A stretch of 64,000 bases of DNA from Montifringilla adamsi (Eukaryota > Chordata > Aves > Passeriformes > Passeridae). Of the stretch, positions 57,661 through 64,000 are shown in pieces. The position numbers were made by a program, and so were the translations under genes. Location: NCBI GenBank assembly GCA_017590115.1, contig JAGGNK010011003.1:4231899-4295898 (forward strand), given 5' to 3'. The notes beneath the pieces are model-generated. The model saw only the letters and a list, made by a program, of their open reading frames with translations, did not search any database and was not told the DNA's origin. Each line of letters begins with the position of its first letter. The first letter of the stretch is position 1.

Positions 57661-58657
57661 ATGGCTCCCAGCAATGCTCTCATGATCCACATGGAGGAGA
57701 AGCTGCTGCCAAAGGAAAAGAATAAAGTAAGTAGAGCCCCAGAGGGGACTGAAAGGCTGGCCTGCCCCTAGCAAATAAATATTACGTGGGAGAAGAGGGG
57801 GAAGTGGTCTGGGGGAAAACAAATATGTTAAAGAGAGATAAGAGGGATTTTATAGATTTTTAAAAATTAAAATGAGTGGGGAATGGGTAGGCAGCATCAC
57901 ACAGCTATCCTGACAAAAAAAAAAAAAAAAGGGTCTTTGAAGATGGGTGTATCAGGGCATCAGAGGGGAAATTGCGTCAGGTCTCACCAAATCCCTGATG
58001 ATCTGCTCCCTCTCTCACAGCTGAGGAAGCCGGTGGTGGAGAAAATGCGCCGGGACCGGATTAACAGCAGCATCGAGCAGCTGAAACTGCTCCTGGAGAA
58101 GGAGTTCCAGAGGCACCAGCCCAACTCCAAGCTGGAGAAAGCCGACATCCTGGAAGTGGCTGTCAGCTACCTGAAGCAGCAGAGCCAGCTGCAGGACCAA
58201 AAAAGTGAGTGCAGAGCAGGTATTGCACACCTGGACCTGCTCCCAGGGCTGTGCCCTCCCAGACACCCCAAGGAGAGCAGGGGCTGGAGCACCCCAGCCC
58301 CAGGCACATGAAAGTCACCGCACAAATCATCACTGCCCCATGTTTTGGTCATGATTTTAACCCTCTGCATTTGCTTTTCTTTCTCTTTCAGCATTCGTCC
58401 ACAAGAACCCAGAGCAGGACTTTAACAGCGGGTACCTGCGGTGCCTCAAGGAAGCAATGCACTTTCTGTCCTACTACGAGCCCAAGAAGGAGACCCAGGT
58501 CCAGCTGATCAAGCACTTCTGCAAGGCTCAGCTGGGTGCAGATGCCTCGTACTCTGCAGCTCTGCGTGGCTCCCCCCTGTCTCCCTGTGTTTTTCCCAGA
58601 AAACAGCCTGCCCAGAAGAGCGTGGCTGCTGCTCCCACCATCTGGAGACCCTGGTAG
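57661..58657 (+). CDS. HES5: HES5, bHLH-WRPW transcriptional repressor
   Basis: Exons: 57661-57726, 58021-58204, 58392-58657. Total 516 nt, 171 residues; mammalian HES5 has 166. Exon 1 gives MAPSNALMIHMEEKLLPKEK. Exon 2 is the bHLH domain, with basic region RKPVVEKMRRDRIN and helices through YLKQQSQLQ. Exon 3 carries a well-kept Orange domain (GYLRCLKEAMHFLSYYEP) and the terminal WRPW motif that binds Groucho/TLE. HES5 is a direct Notch target that represses proneural genes to keep neural progenitors undifferentiated. The orientation relative to MMEL1 is the same as in human, so this is the positional orthologue. Better Orange-domain conservation than in the minus copy also favours it as the ancestral gene. 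Confidence 0.95.
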
Positions 58658-59431
58658 ACCTGCTGAACTTTATTCCCACGTTTTGCTCCAAAAACTAGAG
58701 GGACCTGTGGTTTGTTAGTTCCTCTTTGAAGTAGGAAACATTGCTTTCCAAAGGTGGGAGGAGGGGGCGGTTATTGTTTTTCTGTCACCAGAAATGAGGG
58801 TCGCTGGGTGGTTTCCCTTCATAGTGAAGGACTCCGGGTATATCTTGCAGCAAATTTGTTGCTTTTATTGGTGGCTCCTGGCCAAAGACAGGACCAAGTT
58901 CTGTGGTGATTTAGAGAGCAAATGACCTTTGGTTTCCATCACAGGCTGCTGAGCCTGTGGCTGTCAGTTGAAATCTTTCTGCTGACTGCCTGGGTCATAG
59001 GTTCAAGTGCTCCATTGTCTCCAGATAATGTATTGACCTTCCTCAAGAAGGAGCCCTTTGGAGAATGTATTTTGTATCATAAAGAGAGGATTCAGCCTTT
59101 CCCTTTGGAGTGAAAGATGTTATTAAGAAATGCTGATTCCTCTGAAGCTCCTCTGCTATTTTTAGTATCCTTCTTACAGAAAGTTGTGATGAGAGAGCTC
59201 TAGGGACAATTCCCTTCAAGTCACTTTGTGCTGCTCTCATGTGAGGGATAATTGGTGCCTTTTGTAAAGGAAATACCTCTGCTATACCTTAAGGAAAAGG
59301 GGGAGGAAGGGAGGCAATAAGTACTTTATAATCATCCACTGAGCATGCTAAGGAGCTTAAAAAGCTTTTATAAAGTTGTGATGTATTCATCCTGTGTGAT
59401 GTTCAGCTTGCATGTCTTCACTGTACAGTAC

Positions 59432-59437
59432 AATAAA
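59432..59437 (+). terminator. HES5: HES5 poly(A) signal
   Basis: AATAAA follows the stop by about 775 bases and is preceded by a TGTACAGTAC context. No earlier hexamer is evident. Confidence 0.7.
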
Positions 59438-59439
59438 AA

Positions 59440-61360
59440 TGGTTTTAGTCATTAATGCTTTGCTTTGGAATGATTAAAAGGGTGCCTGCAGCCTCTCCTG
59501 TGGTGGGGAAGCATCAGGAGGTGTCAGTTCTGAGCCCTTCACTCCAATACATGAATTACATCTGTGAAATCCCTTTGGCAGAGCTGGGTTTCAGATCCTG
59601 TAAGGAAGCAACCTCTGGAAAAATGAGCAAAAATCAAAATGGAAATGAATCTGAAGTGAGGTGCTGAGAAGTGGCAACCTTTCAGATTTAACAGCGACCT
59701 ATTCAGCCTCCCAACAAATCACTCATTCCACAGCCACTTCATTTCCCCCACTAATTTTTCCACCAAGCTGAGATCAGCCTTGTGCTTTCTGCCTGTTTGC
59801 AAGGGAGTGTTGTGCAAATTTCCCAATAACTTCCAAAGAGTTTGGCACCTGCCTCAGCTTAGGGATCTTTAAAACTACCTGCAATGGGGTGAACTAATTT
59901 TTGGTGTCTTAATTTTATGACACAAATTCTGCTAGGCTCCCTTTACTGAAGTGAAATTAGCCCACATATGGCTAAAGGATAATTAGATAAGAGAGGCTGA
60001 GAAAGCATTTCCTCTCCTAAATTATTTCCTTTTATTTTACCTCCCCTTCAAAACAAATCTGCACAAATAATCATTTCACAAAGCTATTCTCTAACCACAG
60101 TAATTCACTGGTTTGGGTTTATGGCAGGGGACACTCTCCTTCTTCCAGAGATACAGGAACAGCACAAAACACATTTGGTCAACAATCCAACTTTCCTCAC
60201 ACTCCCTGGGAGAGGTGCCCTTGAAAATCTGCATTTCAAGCACTCAGGGTTTGCTCCCAAACAAAAGGAAACACTGAATACCTGATCTTGTCAAAAGCAC
60301 AGAGCAACCTGAGATCTGCTCAGCTGACAGATCAAACTGCATCCAGCACTGAACCTGCCTAGTGCTCCTTGGGTTTGCGGTGAAATCCTCTGTTAACCAC
60401 ACAGAAAATCCCCAAAAGCCAAACAAGGATGTGCTGCTCTGCCTTATTTTGGGCCGTGGATCATTTTGGTTTTATTTGTGCACAGACTGGTTGGGTGCTC
60501 TTCTCTGCCAGTGCAGTGCAAGGGGGGTTTGGTACAGGTCTCTACCAGTGCTCCAAATTTATTCTTCCTAATGAACTGCTAAATAATTCACAAGAGATAT
60601 TTTTGGGCTTTATGGTTGCTTAGCAAGCTTGAAGAACTCACTTCAACCTCGCTGTGCTCAACTTGTCCTTGCCAATTAGCACAGGCTTCTGAATCCCAGC
60701 AAAACTCCAGCTGTTGTCCGTGCCTGTGGGGTTTTAAATCAAGCCTAATTAGGGCGGTTTGGGGGAGTTCAGGCTCAGCTGGAGTGCCATGTGCCCCAAA
60801 GCCCAGCCCAGCCTGATGTGCAGCGCTGGGAGCACAGCCACACGTGGCAAGGAGCGGGCTGCTGCTCTTCTGGGAATGGGATTCCTCCCAAGGAACCAGG
60901 CTCGGGGGTCACAGCTGGCAGCACCTCTGCAGGTTGTGTAAAAAAAAAATGAGTGTAAGGGAGAGAAACAGTGAATTCCTCCTCCCTGGGCTCTGGGAAG
61001 GGACCAAACCCCACGGGAAAAGCTGCTTTTTGTGGTGCAAGTACTCCCTTTCTGCTTTCCACCAAGCCCAGCCTTGCCCCTCTGGGCTTTAATTAACCAA
61101 TTAGCCCAGAGCTAAAAGCCAGACCTCCAGCCTGCCCGGCCCTGCGCAGCAAAGGTTATGTTTACAATTTATTAATTATTATCACTTCTCATAATTGAAC
61201 TCAAAGCTTCTTAGGGCTCCTCCGGCCCCTGGGGTGAGTCTCCCCTGCTCCCAACACATTCCCACCCTTAGGGAAGATGTTGTTGATTATGCTGATCCCA
61301 CAGCTCAGGAATACTCTCCTGACAAAGCCGCTATTAACCTCAGAGTGTGGGCCTGAGTTT
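59440..61360. other. Noncoding DNA downstream of HES5
   Basis: No gene recognised. AT-rich homeodomain-like words such as CTAATTAGGG (60746) and TTTAATTAACCAATTAGC (61088) stand out in 60.7-61.2 kb, just before element D, and may belong to a wider conserved block. Confidence 0.5.
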
Positions 61361-61365
61361 CTCGG

Positions 61366-61508
61366 AGTTTCCCACACTTTCTTCCCTATTTAGGGCATTC
61401 AGAAGCCCACAAAGGAAGCGTGCCTCACAACAGCCCACATTAGTGACGCTTTTTGGCTCCGCATTGTGACGAGCAGCAATTCCTGTCCCGATGGACCATC
61501 TGGAGAGC
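61366..61508 (+). promoter_or_regulatory. HES5-locus noncoding element, copy D
   Basis: TTCCCACA (RBPJ complement, 61369-61376), GGGCATTCAG, ACAAAGGAAGCGTGCC, CACATTAGTGACGC, then GACCATCTGG with the E-box at 61497-61502. It lies about 2.8 kb downstream of the HES5 stop. It has both the GGGCATTCAG word of B and the CACATTAG core of A. Confidence 0.72.
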
Positions 61509-61509
61509 T

Positions 61510-62980
61510 ATTTTCCCAAGGAGCACATTGATCGATCAGTATTATTCGAAGCCCCTTTTAAAACTTGGGAACGTTATGCTCTTTGACACTAAATAGGTGT
61601 CTCAAGAGGGGTTGTCAGAAAGATTTTAAACCATTTAAGGAAGGCACAAGGAAGGGAAAAAACATTAAAAATCGTAATTATTTCTTTAAAAACGCCATCA
61701 ATGGCACCTGGGAGACAGGCTGGCATGAATGTAGGAAATGGCCTGAAATAAGAACGCTCTAAAATTAGTGCAAGCCATCAAGTTGTGTGCTGGAAGCACA
61801 GCCACAGAGGTACAGGGCCCTGCTTTTTAAACCTGTGTGACACAGACAAGGAAATTCTGGGCTTCCACCCTCCTCCAGACCTGTTGCTCCATTGCAGCAC
61901 ACTGAGCTCCCCTCCATGGAAAATGATGGGCTAAGAAAGCTGCCAATTGGTGTTACGAGCAGTAGCAGCTTTTGTGCAAACTGCGTGTGGAGTAAATGAC
62001 ACCTGGGCTGAAACCACCACCCGTAAACCAGGAGCAGAAAGGCTCAGCAGCAATTCTTCAGGGAGGAGATCCTCCAGCTGCTCTGGTTTATGGATTGTCA
62101 TGGACACCAGCCTAAAATGACAGTCTTGGGGTGGCTGGATCCTTTCCTGGATCCCTGGGGCTGTTTCTCAGCTCACAGCAATCCCCCCACAGCTCAGGGT
62201 CAGCGGGGAGCAGCTCCAGTTGATGGTGATGAAGATGGGAAAAGCTCCTGCCTGGCATTGCTGGGCTCTGAGGACAGACAGGGACAGCCCCTGGAAGGCT
62301 GTGATGATGGGAACAGCGCCTTCATGATGCAGCTGAGGGTTTGGTGGGATTTACAGAGGAGCAGCCTCTGCCCACAGCATCTCCAGATCTCACACCCCGC
62401 TCCAAAAAAGGGAATTATTGCGTCCTGTTGTTCAGTCAGCTCCATGTTTGGCAGTTTTGGGGATTTGTCTCTTTTAATCCTTCATTCCCAAACCAGGAAA
62501 AATTGTGTCTCTGAGCCTCAGACAGTCCAATTTTCTGGCTCTGCAGCAACAGTCCAAGGCACAAACTCCTCCCAGGGACAAGGATTTGGATCACAAACAC
62601 GTTTCAGGGGGACAGACTGCTGCACCAACAGTGGGATTTTTAAAAAAGACCAAACTGAGCAAACTAATTACAGAGTTTTAACAAGGACTAAATGGACTTC
62701 CTGCAGCAGAGGATGATTTTTCTTTACTGAAGTCCTTGCAGGGAGGGCATTCTGCACTCCATATATACAGCAATATACTGTAAGGACAGCCCAAGTCTGG
62801 ACAATTTCTTATTCACAACCACCAAGACAATTTATTATTCACAACCACCAGTTAGGAAATGCTGTTGCCATTAAATTTTCAGGTCTTAATAACCAAACCA
62901 GCCAGGGGGAATATTTGCTTCTCTCACCCCACAGCAGCACACAGAGGGTGCAGATGAGGCAGGCACGGGGGAGTGGAACG
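61510..62980. other. Noncoding spacer
   Basis: I see no gene or repeat of note. A 208-codon open frame at 62090-62716 (+) has no recognisable domain and no start or splice context that supports it. Confidence 0.45.
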
Positions 62981-63103
62981 TTATGAGTAAAAAGTTATCT
63001 ATTTTTTTTAAGGTTGCAGAGTTAAAACAAGTTGAACCAGTTGCTGTTAAGTTAACTTCATGTTGCAGCCACCTATTGTTGAGAGTCCTTCTTCAATTAC
63101 CTG

Positions 63104-63731
63104 TTAATGGTTGGTGACTAGCCATTGTCCCCCTGGTGCTTGCCAGGGAGTGACACCAGACCCCGCAGGTAGCAGGGCAGGGGAGTGGCATCAGAGCTAG
63201 TATGCAGATGAGAATGCATTTCACCAACTTTGTAACTTTCCAGGGAAAAAAAAAACCTAAAATCAATGAGCCAACATAGAATGTCTAAAGTGATGTCTAA
63301 AGATGAGGAACTTAATCCAGCACCTGCTAGGATCCTTTTTACTTCCCACCCTAACCTAAAAAGATGTTAACTAGAGAGAGGACCTGAAATGTTAGACCAA
63401 AAAAGCGGAATCTCCTAATCTTTAATGGTTGGTGACTAGCCATTGTCCCCCTGGTGCTTGCCAGGGAGTGACACCAGACCCCGCAGGTAGCAGGGCAGGG
63501 GAGTGGCATCAGAGCTAGTATGCAGATGAGAATGCATTTCACCAATTTTGTAACTTTCCAGGAAAAAAAAACCCTAAAATCAATGAGCCAACATAGAATA
63601 GACCTAAGTGATGTCTAAAGATGAACTAAATCCAGTACCTGCTAGGATCCTTTTTACTTCCCACCCTAACCTAAAAAGATGTTAACTAGAGAGAGGACCT
63701 GAAATGTTAGACCAAAAAAGCGTAATCTCCT
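63104..63731 (+). repeat. 318-bp tandem duplication inside the LTR-like element
   Basis: The block beginning TTAATGGTTGGTGACTAGCC and ending near GGAATCTCCTAATC starts at 63104 and again at 63422. The copies differ by a handful of substitutions and small deletions, for example loss of GGAACT near 63625. Confidence 0.93.
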
Positions 63732-63778
63732 GTGAGGATGGAAGCCCCAGCTCTGCCTGCAGACCAGCGGACACAGCT

Positions 63779-63820
63779 GCATCATCATCATCATCATCAT
63801 CATCATCCTCCTCCTCCTCC
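63779..63820 (+). repeat. (ATC)n followed by (CTC)n microsatellite
   Basis: Nine ATC units run directly into four or five CTC units. Confidence 0.95.
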
Positions 63821-64000
63821 GTGCCACTCCTGGGAGCAGCGGCAGCGTGGGCGCGACCCGTCGGTTTCTCCCCACCTGAACTGATCCTTTTTAATAAAGG
63901 CATTAAAAAGGAGAAAGATCTCCTGCCCCATTTATCTATTTCACGGAAGATTTGTGGGCAGGGAGGTTTGGGAGCAGAGGGCTGTTGTGTGCCTGGTTCA

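Larger units (their letters stand above)
62985..63935 (+). mobile_element. ERV-type LTR with internal tandem duplication
   Basis: The right end has LTR-like R-U5 organisation: AACTGATCCTTTTTAATAAA (AATAAA at 63893-63898) followed by AGGAGAAAGATCTCCTGCCC. The body contains two copies of a ~318-bp block. No gag or pol coding was seen, so a solo LTR or the edge of an element is likely. Outer limits are estimates. Confidence 0.5.

Noticed and set aside
62090..62716. 208-codon ORF
   Set aside because: No recognised family and no supporting signals; length alone is not enough in GC-moderate intergenic DNA.

Overview
The window is from a vertebrate nuclear genome, almost certainly a bird. The evidence is intron-rich genes with GT-AG junctions, several CR1 LINE 3' ends (the dominant avian LINE), ERV-type LTRs and abundant GC-rich minisatellites. 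The gene order TTC34 > MMEL1 > HES5 matches the vertebrate block on human chromosome 1p36. The LTR style suggests a passerine, but that is a guess.

Layout. 1-2.8 kb: the last exon of TTC34 (+) and its poly(A) signal. 2.8-16.1 kb: intergenic DNA with CR1 pieces, a 175-bp inverted duplication, a CCCTGT minisatellite with a duplicated 200-bp block, and a minisatellite ending at the MMEL1 promoter. 16.2-41.2 kb: the whole MMEL1 gene (+). I traced 22 coding exons by eye; they join in frame into a 753-residue neprilysin-family (M13) zinc peptidase with every expected catalytic motif. Its introns hold CR1, two LTR-like elements, a large 31-bp VNTR and a 25-N assembly gap. 41.2-44.7 kb: no confident gene; one short minus-strand ORF looks like a membrane-protein C-terminus next to a minisatellite.

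44.7-63 kb is the most interesting part. Two HES5-type bHLH-WRPW repressor genes lie head to head, one minus (45.5-46.3 kb) and one plus (57.7-58.7 kb). Both promoters keep the same CCAAT / RBPJ / TATA layout. The bHLH exons are identical for 174 bases although exons 1 and 3 have diverged strongly, which suggests gene conversion. Around and between the genes are four diverged copies (A-D) of a ~140-bp noncoding element. Each has an RBPJ-like site at one end, two conserved cores in the middle and a CATCTG E-box at the other end. A further ~195-bp block carrying an RBPJ site is present twice at ~99% identity. I read the region as a duplicated Notch-response locus in which enhancers multiplied along with the genes.

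63-64 kb: an LTR-like element with a 318-bp internal tandem duplication. All exon boundaries were read by eye from splice signals and reading frame; no database search was possible.
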